This document shows positions 41,980 to 50,640 of a stretch of 64,000 bases of DNA, piece after piece. Location: positions 1-64,000 of the forward strand of contig JAKSPD010000002.1 in the NCBI GenBank assembly GCA_024405115.1, read 5' to 3'. Each line of letters begins with the position of its first letter. Within the stretch, counting starts at the first letter, position 1. The notes below the pieces were generated by a model. The model was not told where the DNA came from and searched no databases. It saw only the letters and a program-made list of their open reading frames with translations. The translations under genes and the position numbers were made by a program. The DNA comes from Lachnospiraceae bacterium (GTDB lineage: Bacteria > Bacillota > Clostridia > Lachnospirales > Lachnospiraceae).

Positions 41980-43473
41980 ATGGCAAAGTATTTACTTGGA
42001 ATTGACGTTGGTACGACCGGTACAAAATCACTTCTCTTCTCTTCAGAAGGAAAGCTCATTGCCAATGCGTACCAGGGATATGACCTTATCACCCCCAACG
42101 TGGGATGGTCCGAGCAGAAGGCTTCAGACTGGTGGGATGCAGTAGTAAAGACAGTTAATGAAGTAGTTGCCTCTGCAGGTCCTGATGCAGGGAAAAGTGT
42201 TGCAGGTATTTCGCTTTCTCTTCAGGGCGGAACCCTTGTTCCCGTGGGCCAGGATTTCGAGCCTCTTGCAAATGCAAGAGTATGGAATGACCATCGCTGT
42301 GACGTGCAGCGCGAGGAATATCTCAATGAAGTTGGTGATTCAAAGAGTATGTATCTCAAGACCGGCTGGTCTCTCGGCCACAGCCTTCTTGCGCTTGAAA
42401 TACGCTGGATAAAAGATAATGATCCCGAGCTTTTTAATAAGACCAGGATGTTCATGTCCGTTCCTGACTATGTTTCTTATAAGATGACAGGAATTGCAGC
42501 CATTGACCTTTCCGATACAGGCATCAACCAGACCGGTAACGTCCGCGAGGAAAAGTATGATGAAGAGCTTCTTAAGTTCATGGGAATCACTGAGGAGAAA
42601 CTCCCTAAGATCATTCATACCGGTGACGTTATCGGACATCTTACCGATGAAGCTGCCAAAGAACTTAATCTTTCAACTGACTGTGTCCTTGTTGCAGGAG
42701 CACATGACCAGTACGCCGTTGCACTTGGTGCAGGAGCTACACATTCAGGTGACATCCTCATCGGTTCAGGTACATGCTGGGTAGTTACCGCACTTGCAGA
42801 TGAGGCAAACTTTGAGTCAGGCATAGCACAGAGCCAGTCTGCTGTTCCAGGTCTCTGGGGATCATGCTGGTCGCTTTCCTCAGGCGGTGTATGTCTTGAC
42901 TGGTTCAGGAAGTATGTTGCATTAGGTGGAAGCGATGAAAAGCTTTCATATGACGCAATCAACGAAGAGGTTCCGAACCGCAAGGCGGCTGAAGAAGGTC
43001 TCTTCTTCTTCCCATTCTCAGGTTATACTGAAAACAGGAAGGCATTCTCAAAGGGATCCTTCATAGGTCTTGATCTTTCCCATGACCGTTTTGACATGAC
43101 ACGTGCAATCATGGAAGGTGTTGCTTTCCAGATTAAGTGGATGATGGAATACTTTAAGGCACAGCCCTCTCCAACCGAAGGCTTAAAGCTCGCAGGCGGT
43201 GCCACCAAGAGTAAGGCATGGAGCCAGATAGTTGCAGACATTACCGGATATCCTGTAAGGATTCCGGAAATTGCAGATCTTGCCTGTGTTGGGGCAGCAG
43301 TTTTAGCCGGTACAGGAAGCTGTGTGTTCAGTTCACTTACTGAAGGATACAGAACACTTGCAGTTAACGAAAACGTCCTTATGCCTGATCCCGAAAAGTC
43401 AGCAAAATATGCTGAAATCTTTAAGGACTATAAGCAGAAGGCAGTAACGCTTGGAAATCTTTACGGAATGTAA
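41980..43473 (+). CDS. FGGY-family carbohydrate kinase (xylulokinase-like)
   Basis: The 497-residue protein phosphorylates a sugar with ATP. It has the phosphate-1 motif DVGTTGTK (9-16), ISLSLQGGT, the catalytic Asp243 in AGAHDQYAVALG, and the adenosine motif LAGGATKSKAW (about 406). It resembles xylulokinases most in length and motifs, but FGGY substrates vary (xylulose, ribulose, fuculose, erythritol). It is the first gene of the AraC-controlled operon and is followed by an isomerase-like gene, as in pentose and deoxyhexose pathways. Confidence 0.85.
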   Translation: MAKYLLGIDVGTTGTKSLLFSSEGKLIANAYQGYDLITPNVGWSEQKASDWWDAVVKTVNEVVASAGPDAGKSVAGISLSLQGGTLVPVGQDFEPLANARVWNDHRCDVQREEYLNEVGDSKSMYLKTGWSLGHSLLALEIRWIKDNDPELFNKTRMFMSVPDYVSYKMTGIAAIDLSDTGINQTGNVREEKYDEELLKFMGITEEKLPKIIHTGDVIGHLTDEAAKELNLSTDCVLVAGAHDQYAVALGAGATHSGDILIGSGTCWVVTALADEANFESGIAQSQSAVPGLWGSCWSLSSGGVCLDWFRKYVALGGSDEKLSYDAINEEVPNRKAAEEGLFFFPFSGYTENRKAFSKGSFIGLDLSHDRFDMTRAIMEGVAFQIKWMMEYFKAQPSPTEGLKLAGGATKSKAWSQIVADITGYPVRIPEIADLACVGAAVLAGTGSCVFSSLTEGYRTLAVNENVLMPDPEKSAKYAEIFKDYKQKAVTLGNLYGM

Positions 43474-43518
43474 GGGTTAGAGTCCTACTGTTTTGGTTAA
43501 GGATTGATTTGCTGGTAG

Positions 43519-43537
43519 CGCCCAGTATAAACGGGCG
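43519..43537 (+). other. Hairpin between kinase and amidohydrolase genes
   Basis: CGCCC/GGGCG with a 9-base loop lies in the 120-base gap. It has no T-run; it may be a processing or attenuation site. Confidence 0.35.
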
Positions 43538-43593
43538 TTAAACACGCCTTTAAAAGGCTCATACATTATTTATTCAAAAAAAGAGGTATAAAA

Positions 43594-44667
43594 ATGGCAT
43601 TATTTCAGGTAACAGATTACGACAAGTACATCTGGGAAACAGAACTTAAGGACTGGCTCCCCGACAACATCATTGATGTTCATACACACGTATGGCTCAA
43701 GGAGCTTAAGGACAACTACAATAAGGAAGCAGCCGGCGGACACTTCACTGTTTCATGGCCTTCAATGGTAGCAGCTGACAACTCAATCGAGGATCTTGAG
43801 GAAACCTATGAACTCATGTTCCCCGGCAAGAAAGTCAAGGCCCTCATGTTCACCTCAGGCGGAGCTTCAGCAGCCAATAACCACTATGTATCAGAAGCTT
43901 CAGTAAGAAGCGGATACCCTGCACTTTACTATTCACATCCCGAAGAGACGGCTGAACAGCTTCGTGCAAAGCTCATTTCAGGCGGATTCCTTGGAACAAA
44001 ATGCTATCTCAGTTTCTCTCCCAAGTACATCCCCGATGACGAGATCAGGATTCTTGATTTCTTCCCGCCGCATCAGCTTGAACTTCTTAACGAACTTGGC
44101 GGAATCGTAATGTGCCACATTCCGAGATCAACACGTCTTAAAGATCCCATGAACTATGAGCAGATTGCCTACATTAAGGAAAGATGGCCGAGAATCAGAT
44201 TCATCGTTGCACATATCGGACGTGCATACACAAAGGGCGACATCGGAAATGCATTTGACCGTCTTGACCAGTGTCCCGACCTTATGTATGACTTCTGTGC
44301 TAACTGCTGCGAGTACGCTATTACAGAGCTTCTTAAGCATGCCGGACCGAAACACGCAATGTTTGGAACAGACATGCCCATCCTTCGCATGAGGACACGC
44401 CGTATCGAAGAAAACGGAACTTACATCAACCTTGTTGAAAAAGGCCTCTATGGTGATGTTTCCAAGGATTCACACATGAGGGAGGTTTCAAAGGAAGAAG
44501 CAGAACATATCACATTCTTCGCTTATGAAGAGCTCCTTGCACTTAAGCGTGCATGCACAGCCCTTAACCTCACAAAGGAAGATGTTGAAGACATTATGTT
44601 CAACAATGCCTTCAACCTTATCAATGGCGCTTCCAAGGATATCTTTGGAAAGCCTTTCATCTTTTAA
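43594..44667 (+). CDS. Amidohydrolase-2 family metal hydrolase (copy 1)
   Basis: The 357-residue TIM-barrel protein has the motifs IIDVHTHVW (His30, His32), MCHIPRSTRL, FIVAHIGRAY and MFGTDMPI, the usual metal and catalytic residues of the amidohydrolase-2 family (decarboxylases, lactonases). It closely resembles the product of 48385-49431 in the same operon (same DYDK/PYDK-W start, AHxGRAY, GTDxPI). Two paralogs in one operon could form a heteromer or act on successive lactones. The substrate is unknown. Confidence 0.8.
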   Translation: MALFQVTDYDKYIWETELKDWLPDNIIDVHTHVWLKELKDNYNKEAAGGHFTVSWPSMVAADNSIEDLEETYELMFPGKKVKALMFTSGGASAANNHYVSEASVRSGYPALYYSHPEETAEQLRAKLISGGFLGTKCYLSFSPKYIPDDEIRILDFFPPHQLELLNELGGIVMCHIPRSTRLKDPMNYEQIAYIKERWPRIRFIVAHIGRAYTKGDIGNAFDRLDQCPDLMYDFCANCCEYAITELLKHAGPKHAMFGTDMPILRMRTRRIEENGTYINLVEKGLYGDVSKDSHMREVSKEEAEHITFFAYEELLALKRACTALNLTKEDVEDIMFNNAFNLINGASKDIFGKPFIF

Positions 44668-44701
44668 ATAATTAAAAATTTTAAATACAGGAGATAAAAT
44701 T

Positions 44702-46123
44702 ATGCCTAGAAGACCCAGCCGTAAACCCGGTAAAATCAAAGTTGGTTACCTTCCTCTTTACATCAAGCTTTATGACGATGCATCAGGTCCCTCTTATCGA
44801 GCTCCCATGGAGAAGTTCATGGACTCAATCATTGCAATGCTTGAGACTGAGGGAATCGAAGTTGTTAAGGCAGACGTATGCCGTATCAAGCCCGAATTCG
44901 ATGCAGCTGCAAAGATGTTCAACGACGAGGATGTAACTGCTGTAATCACCCAGCACCTTGCATACTCTCCCTCCCTTGAGTCAATCGAAGCTCTTCTTTC
45001 ACTCAAGGCTCCCATCATCGTATTTGATACGACAGTTGGCTACAACCTTCTTAAGGACCAGGGCTTTGAAGGAAAGATCGGCCCCAACCACGGTATCCAC
45101 GGCGTTCAGGATATGTGCAACATGCTCAGAAGATACCAGAAGCCTTACTTCATCTGTGCAGGTCATCCCTATCACTCAGAGGTTCTTTCAGAAGTAGTTG
45201 GCATGTGCCGTGCCGCTGCCGTAAAGAAGGCTTATGAGAACATGGTTGTTGGTTCAGTTGGCGGATCATTCACAGGAATGGGTGACTTCCTTGTATCTGA
45301 CGAGGATTACAAAAACGACATTGGATGCACGGTTAAATACATGGACAAGGATGTTGTTGCAAAGTACCTTCCCATGGTAACAGACGAAGAAGTGGAAGCA
45401 GAGATCGCAAGAGACTACAGGTTCTACAATGTTGAAGTTGAGGACATGGAGAACTACAGACTTGCAACAAAGTCAGGTCTTGCCGTAAGAAAGTGGATGG
45501 AGGCTGAGAAGATCGGTTCCGCTACCGTTAACTTCCTTACTCTTGACATCTGCGGACTTCCCAAGATGCCCTTCGTTGAGTGCTGCAAGATCATGGAGCG
45601 CGGTCAGGGTTATGCAGGTGAAGGCGACGTCCTTACAGCAGGCCTTGTTGGTGCCCTTTTGAAGGTTTATCCCGACACAACGTTCACAGAGATGTTCTGT
45701 CCTGACTGGGAAAGAGACGTTATTATCTTCTCACACATGGGAGAGTCAAATCCCAACATCACATCTGTAAAGCCCACCGTTATCGACTGCCCGTTCAGCT
45801 ACAACTCATGCGGCAACACTGTTGCAGAGTACGGCACCTACAGAAAGGGTAATGCAGTCCTTGTCAACCTTGCTCCCATGGGCAACGGCAAGTACAACCT
45901 TGTATGCACAGCTGTTGAGCTTCTTGACGAGGCACGCTACAACAGCCAGTACGCAAACAGCACTCAGGGCTGGATGAAGCCCTGCAAGCCCCTTCCGCAG
46001 TTCCTTAAGGAGTATTCACTTGCAGGAGGAACTCACCATTCAGCACTCGTTTATGATGTTGACATCGAGGAAATCAAGGCATTTGGCCAGATGATGGGCT
46101 TTGAGGTATTTGAAATAAAGTAA
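44702..46123 (+). CDS. L-fucose/L-arabinose isomerase-family protein
   Basis: The 473-residue protein resembles the fucose/arabinose isomerase superfamily (KVGYLPLYIKLYDDA at the N-terminus; MFNDEDVTAVITQHLAYSPS; later GEGDVLTAGLVGALL and ECCKIMERGQGYAGEGD). Such enzymes convert aldoses to ketoses with Mn2+; candidate metal ligands are the Glu of YAGEGD and a Glu/Asp near EMFCPDWERD. With the FGGY kinase it suggests an isomerise-then-phosphorylate route. A ribosome site AGGAG precedes the start. Confidence 0.75.
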   Translation: MPRRPSRKPGKIKVGYLPLYIKLYDDASGPSYRAPMEKFMDSIIAMLETEGIEVVKADVCRIKPEFDAAAKMFNDEDVTAVITQHLAYSPSLESIEALLSLKAPIIVFDTTVGYNLLKDQGFEGKIGPNHGIHGVQDMCNMLRRYQKPYFICAGHPYHSEVLSEVVGMCRAAAVKKAYENMVVGSVGGSFTGMGDFLVSDEDYKNDIGCTVKYMDKDVVAKYLPMVTDEEVEAEIARDYRFYNVEVEDMENYRLATKSGLAVRKWMEAEKIGSATVNFLTLDICGLPKMPFVECCKIMERGQGYAGEGDVLTAGLVGALLKVYPDTTFTEMFCPDWERDVIIFSHMGESNPNITSVKPTVIDCPFSYNSCGNTVAEYGTYRKGNAVLVNLAPMGNGKYNLVCTAVELLDEARYNSQYANSTQGWMKPCKPLPQFLKEYSLAGGTHHSALVYDVDIEEIKAFGQMMGFEVFEIK

Positions 46124-46138
46124 TTTTATCAGTATTGG

Positions 46139-46167
46139 CTGCCGAAGCCTCAAAGAGGCTCCGGCAG
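46139..46167 (+). terminator. Intra-operon terminator-like hairpin
   Basis: CTGCCGAAGCCTC (46139-46151) pairs with GAGGCTCCGGCAG (46155-46167), with one mismatch, and TTATTTTG follows. It lies between the isomerase-like and DUF4432 genes and may lower expression of the distal genes. Confidence 0.6.
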
Positions 46168-46200
46168 TTATTTTGTGTAACAGACCAAGAGGAAAAAAAT

Positions 46201-47211
46201 ATGAACATCAATTTATTAAAAAAGCTTGGTAACATTGACCAGATAGCAGGAGTCCGCGAATCACGCCTTATGAGGGGACGTGGCGAGGGCATCGAGATTG
46301 CTGAATTCTATAATGCTGCCGGGCTTCGCTTCTCAGTTGTTCCGGACCGCTGCATGGATCTTTATGAGCTTTCCTATAAGGGAATCAACCTTTCTTACCA
46401 TTCGACAAACGGTCTTACCTCTCCTCTCGCATTTGACCCTGCAGGCATTGAATTTGCAGAGCAGTGGCCTGGCGGAATGATGGTAACATGCGGTCTTGAT
46501 AACGTTGGCGGTGCTTCCTCTGATGGCGGAAACTTCCCCACACACGGACGCATTGCCCATGTGCCCGCTTCAAATTTCGGGACAAAGACCTTCTGGGACG
46601 GTGATGACTATATTCTTCGCGCATGTGGCGAGGTTCACATGACAAAGATGTTCACAAGGCACCTTTCAATCCGCCGTACTTATGAGACAAGCCTTAATGC
46701 AAAATCCATTAAGATTCATGACGTAATTACCAACTTTGAAGATATGGACGAACCCTTCCAGCTTTTATACCATACCAACTTCGGGTATCCTCTTTTAGAC
46801 GTAAATTCAGTCGTTGCAACATCAAAGTGCGACCGCACTGCCGCTAACGGTGAATGTGAGGATTATGCCCACATGAGATTCCCCGTTGACAGACGCGGTG
46901 AGGATCTTTACTTCCAGACAAACCTTGAAAAGGAAGCTACGGCCGTCCTTTACAACCCGGACCTTGAAATAGGCGGATACATTCACTGGAATACAGATAA
47001 CCTTCCTAACTTCCTTGAGTGGCAGAACATGCGCTCACACGAATACGTTCTGGCACTTGAGCCCTGTAACACATGCGGGCTTAACCGTGACGATGCCGTT
47101 AAGGAAGGAAAGATAGCAATTCTTCCTGCTTATGAAAGCATTGAGAACGATCTTGAAATCGGCGTGCTTGACGGTATGACGGAAATCAACGGTTTCATCA
47201 GTAATCTTTAA
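46201..47211 (+). CDS. DUF4432 aldose-1-epimerase-like protein
   Basis: The start at 46201 follows AGAGGAAA; a longer frame would include the hairpin. The 336-residue protein matches DUF4432, a galactose-mutarotase-like beta-sandwich (LRFSVVPDRCMDLYELSYKG; LLYHTNFGYPLL; ALEPCNT). By fold it would interconvert sugar anomers. It fits as an accessory enzyme of the kinase operon. The substrate is not known. Confidence 0.78.
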   Translation: MNINLLKKLGNIDQIAGVRESRLMRGRGEGIEIAEFYNAAGLRFSVVPDRCMDLYELSYKGINLSYHSTNGLTSPLAFDPAGIEFAEQWPGGMMVTCGLDNVGGASSDGGNFPTHGRIAHVPASNFGTKTFWDGDDYILRACGEVHMTKMFTRHLSIRRTYETSLNAKSIKIHDVITNFEDMDEPFQLLYHTNFGYPLLDVNSVVATSKCDRTAANGECEDYAHMRFPVDRRGEDLYFQTNLEKEATAVLYNPDLEIGGYIHWNTDNLPNFLEWQNMRSHEYVLALEPCNTCGLNRDDAVKEGKIAILPAYESIENDLEIGVLDGMTEINGFISNL

Positions 47212-47226
47212 TTAAGAGGCTTAATT

Positions 47227-48381
47227 ATGTTTGACATTAATTCATATATGGCAGACCTTAAGACCATATGTTCTTACGACAGTGGAAGACATAACAGGGA
47301 AGGAATCGACCAGGTGCTTGGATTCTTTAAGGAACACTTTGATGCGCTTTCCTTCACCACTCAGACTGCCTTAACGGAAGGTGACTACTACGCTCCCACT
47401 CTTTTGGTATCCAATATTGATGATAAGAACATCCTTAACTCAGATGAAAAATTTGATGTCCTCTTCATCTCACACATGGACACTGTTTTTAATACAGAAG
47501 ACGTTAAATCATGGCCTGTAACCATTGATGAGAATAACATTGCACACGGTCCCGGCGTCATTGACTGCAAGGGAGGATGTCTTCTTGTTTATACCATCCT
47601 CCGTGAAATGCAGAAAGCCGGCGAAATCAGTTTCAAGTTTGTTGCCGCAATGAATTCTGATGAGGAAGGCGGTTCAAACTTATCACGTGATTATTTCGAG
47701 AAGCTTGCTGACCGTGCCACTTACTGTCTTGTATTTGAACCAGGCCGTGCAGGAAGGGAATTCGTCGGGATAAGAAAAGGCGGTGCTAAATATACCGTAA
47801 CCGTACATGGTGTCGGTGGCCATTCTGGTGCAGACTTCTTTAAGGGTGCAAATGCCATTGTCGAGCTTGCAAAGTGGGTTCCAGAATTTACATCCCTCAT
47901 CAGCAGGGAAACAGAAACCACGGTAAACATTGCTAAGTTTAACGGCGGTCTTGATAACGGTCAGACACCTGACCTTGCGGAGCTTTCAATGAGACTTCTG
48001 TATCTTGATCCGAAGGCCATCGACCAGATGGATGAAATACTCAAAAAGACCAAACATCCATTTGACCCGCGCTGTACGATCGAGGTTCATGAAAAAGGCA
48101 TGCGCCGCCCTCCCATGATCATTACCGAGAATACCAAAAAGCTCTTTGAATGCCTTGACGTGGCAGGAAAAGAGACCGGCGTTGACACCACCTGGATATC
48201 TACAGGCGGCATGAGTGACGGAAACTGGGTGGCTCACCACGGTGTCGGAACTCTTGACGGCTGCGGCCCCTGCGGTGATCACATGCATACAAAAGACGAA
48301 TGTCTTTATGTGGATTCCGTTGAACCCAGGTTCAATGTCATGAGACAACTACTTTTGAACTTATTTAAGGAGGAAACATAA
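47227..48381 (+). CDS. M20-family metallopeptidase (carboxypeptidase G2-like)
   Basis: The 384-residue protein has M20 motifs: ISHMDTVF (His83, Asp85), GVIDCKGG with the bridging Asp, NSDEEGGS with the general-base Glu pair, EPGRAG, and a late metal His in CGDHMH. An internal dimerisation domain (about 175-285) is present. M20 enzymes hydrolyse C-terminal amides, peptides or acyl groups. In this operon it may remove an amide-linked group (for example an amino acid) from a conjugated sugar; this is inference. Confidence 0.85.
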   Translation: MFDINSYMADLKTICSYDSGRHNREGIDQVLGFFKEHFDALSFTTQTALTEGDYYAPTLLVSNIDDKNILNSDEKFDVLFISHMDTVFNTEDVKSWPVTIDENNIAHGPGVIDCKGGCLLVYTILREMQKAGEISFKFVAAMNSDEEGGSNLSRDYFEKLADRATYCLVFEPGRAGREFVGIRKGGAKYTVTVHGVGGHSGADFFKGANAIVELAKWVPEFTSLISRETETTVNIAKFNGGLDNGQTPDLAELSMRLLYLDPKAIDQMDEILKKTKHPFDPRCTIEVHEKGMRRPPMIITENTKKLFECLDVAGKETGVDTTWISTGGMSDGNWVAHHGVGTLDGCGPCGDHMHTKDECLYVDSVEPRFNVMRQLLLNLFKEET

Positions 48382-48384
48382 ATC

Positions 48385-49431
48385 ATGGCTTTATTGGATG
48401 TAAAACCTTATGATAAATGGTTCTATGAGGAGAAATTAAAGAATTTCCTTCCCGATACCTTTATCGACTGTCACACACACATCTGGATCCCCGAGCACAT
48501 CGTGGGCGTTGATAATGCACACCGTTCACAGAACTGGCCCGGTCTTGTGGCAGACTGCAACCCCATTGAAGATCTCAATGAGACAAATGCAGAGCTTTAT
48601 CCGGATAAGAAGGTCATCTCCGTTCTCTACGGTCAGACAATGGTTAATATTGACCTTGAGGCCAATAATGAATATACCGCAAGGGCAGCGGAAGCAAATG
48701 GTTTCCCAGCTCTCTACATCTCACATCCCTCAGAGTCCTGTGAGCACATCAAAGAGCAGTTTGCAAAGCATTCCTGTTTCAAGGGACTGAAGATCTATCT
48801 TCAGTTTGCTCCTGCCTACATTCCCTCTGATGAGATCCGTATCTATGATTTCATTACACAGGAACAGCTGGCTCTCGCCGATGAGATGGGCTGGGTAGTT
48901 CAGATCCATATCCCGAGACCAATGCGTCTTGCCGATCCCGTTAACTACATTCAGCTGCATGAAATTGAGGAGAAGCATCCGAATCTCCAGCTTATCATCG
49001 CACATCTGGGACGTGCATACGCTAATGAGGATATCGGAGAAGGAATCAACTACCTCAAAGACCTTAAGAAGTGCGTATGGGACTTCACAGCCAATACAAA
49101 CGAAGAAGTCATGTACCAGGTACTCGATACCTTCGGACCGGACCGTTTCATCTACGGAACAGACTTCCCCATCTTCCGCATGAAGGCAAGAAGAGTCGTT
49201 GAGAACGGCGTATACATCAATGAGATCCCCGAAGGCGAGTTCCCGAAGGCATCCATAGAAGGCGACAGTCATATGCGTGAGATCGCATATCCGGAAGCAG
49301 AAAAGATCACCTTCTTCATTTATGAAGAGATCGACTCCTGCCGCCGTGCCTGCGAGCGCCTGGGTCTTTCAAAGGATGATGTAAACAAGATCTTCTACGC
49401 TAACAGCGCAAGGATCTTCGGAGTAAAATAA
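48385..49431 (+). CDS. Amidohydrolase-2 family metal hydrolase (copy 2)
   Basis: The 348-residue protein is a paralog of the product of 43594-44667. Motifs are FIDCHTHIW, VQIHIPRPMRL, LIIAHLGRAY and IYGTDFPI. The start lies three bases after the M20 stop, behind GGAGG in the end of that gene, so it is translationally linked. Base use differs slightly from copy 1 (more ATC and CTC codons), but the paralogs otherwise match along their whole length. Confidence 0.8.
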   Translation: MALLDVKPYDKWFYEEKLKNFLPDTFIDCHTHIWIPEHIVGVDNAHRSQNWPGLVADCNPIEDLNETNAELYPDKKVISVLYGQTMVNIDLEANNEYTARAAEANGFPALYISHPSESCEHIKEQFAKHSCFKGLKIYLQFAPAYIPSDEIRIYDFITQEQLALADEMGWVVQIHIPRPMRLADPVNYIQLHEIEEKHPNLQLIIAHLGRAYANEDIGEGINYLKDLKKCVWDFTANTNEEVMYQVLDTFGPDRFIYGTDFPIFRMKARRVVENGVYINEIPEGEFPKASIEGDSHMREIAYPEAEKITFFIYEEIDSCRRACERLGLSKDDVNKIFYANSARIFGVK

Positions 49432-49451
49432 TTATTAAAGGAGTATATAAA

Positions 49452-49946
49452 ATGGTTTACAGAGAAAGTTTTAAGGTTGAATCACGTCATCGCGCTGTAT
49501 CTTTCCACGATGTTACCGACAAGGTCAAGGAGATCGTTAAGAAGTCAGGCGTTAAGGAAGGAATCGTTGTTGTATATTCACATCATACAACATGTTCAGT
49601 AATCACACAGGAGTGCGCATTCGACATGTCAATGACAGGTCTTGAGACACTTCAGCAGGACCTTGTAAACTGCTTCGAGCAGTGGATTCCCACATGCACG
49701 ACTGAGGGAATGTACCTTCATCCCGGTCAGAAGGCAATTGATTTTGCAGCTACCGAAGGCGAGGATATCTTTGGATGCCACAATACCGATGCACATCTCC
49801 GTTCATCAGTAATCGGCCGCAACATTACGGTAGTCATTGAAAATGGCGAGGCTGACCTTGGTGCATACGGCAGGGTTCATTTCATTGACTGGGATCAGAC
49901 CAGGGGCCGTACACGTACCATCCAGGTTATGGTAATGGGTGAATAA
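49452..49946 (+). CDS. YjbQ/UPF0047 family protein (copy 2)
   Basis: The 164-residue protein contains SHHTTCSVITQE and HNTDAHLRSS, the conserved His-rich and Asn-Asp-His motifs of YjbQ, plus VHFIDWDQTRGR. Its length is near that of ordinary YjbQ (about 138) plus a small insert. It directly follows an amidohydrolase gene in a sugar operon, which suggests a catabolic role rather than thiamine metabolism. Its stop overlaps the next start by one base (TAATG). Confidence 0.82.
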   Translation: MVYRESFKVESRHRAVSFHDVTDKVKEIVKKSGVKEGIVVVYSHHTTCSVITQECAFDMSMTGLETLQQDLVNCFEQWIPTCTTEGMYLHPGQKAIDFAATEGEDIFGCHNTDAHLRSSVIGRNITVVIENGEADLGAYGRVHFIDWDQTRGRTRTIQVMVMGE

Positions 49947-50608
49947 TGGGAAAACTCTTTAGCACCGAATCCAATATATATCAGAAGCTCAGCAAATGGG
50001 CCAACGTTTTATTGTGCGGATTTGCATGGCTTTTGTGCTGCATACCGATTATAACCATTGGTGCATCATGTACGGCAATGTACCGCATGATGTTTAACAT
50101 AAGGGATGATAAGCCTGCCGGCTTTGGTCCCTTCTTCACGGTATTTGGTAAGGAATTCGCAAAGTCAACTCTGATTTGGCTTTGCGATCTCCTCTGTGTT
50201 TTTATCCTGTACATTATTTTCGGCTATACAGCTTCAGTTGGTATTTCGGACACGAAAGGAATTCTCACCTTTGTGCTGTTCCTTTTACCGTTTTTTATAT
50301 GGATGTTTACTTTCCTGTATGTTTTTGCACTTAACTCATTTTTCGAAAATACAGTGCTTAACACAATCAGGAACGGACTGGTAATGTCTTTTAGGTATTA
50401 CAGGTACTCCATCTTATCGATGGCAGTTACGGTTATTCCCTTCTTCCTCTATATGTTTTTGGGAGATTACTATTTCCTTTTATATGGTTTACCCATACTT
50501 ATATTTGTACTCCTTCCGCTGATCATGTACTGGAAGAGCGGTTTTTTCTTAAAGGTCTTCGAGAATTTCGTGCCAAAAAAGGAAGAAACAATTAAATCCG
50601 AAAACTAA
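49946..50608 (+). CDS. DUF624 (YesL-family) membrane protein
   Basis: The 220-residue protein has about five transmembrane helices and the DUF624 start pattern (YQKLSKWANVLLCGFAWLLCCIPIITIGAS). YesL-type proteins are commonly encoded near sugar ABC importers in Firmicutes; their function is not established. It is the last gene of the plus-strand operon and is coupled to the yjbQ-like gene. Confidence 0.85.
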   Translation: MGKLFSTESNIYQKLSKWANVLLCGFAWLLCCIPIITIGASCTAMYRMMFNIRDDKPAGFGPFFTVFGKEFAKSTLIWLCDLLCVFILYIIFGYTASVGISDTKGILTFVLFLLPFFIWMFTFLYVFALNSFFENTVLNTIRNGLVMSFRYYRYSILSMAVTVIPFFLYMFLGDYYFLLYGLPILIFVLLPLIMYWKSGFFLKVFENFVPKKEETIKSEN

Positions 50609-50612
50609 GAAA

Positions 50613-50639
50613 ATGGGGCCGGCTTAATGCCGGCCTCAT
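50613..50639. terminator. Hairpin between convergent operons
   Basis: ATGGGGCCGGC (50613-50623) pairs with GCCGGCCTCAT (50629-50639), with one G-U pair and a 5-base loop. It is GC-rich with little T-run and lies between the DUF624 and GH36 stops. Confidence 0.6.
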
Positions 50640-50640
50640 A

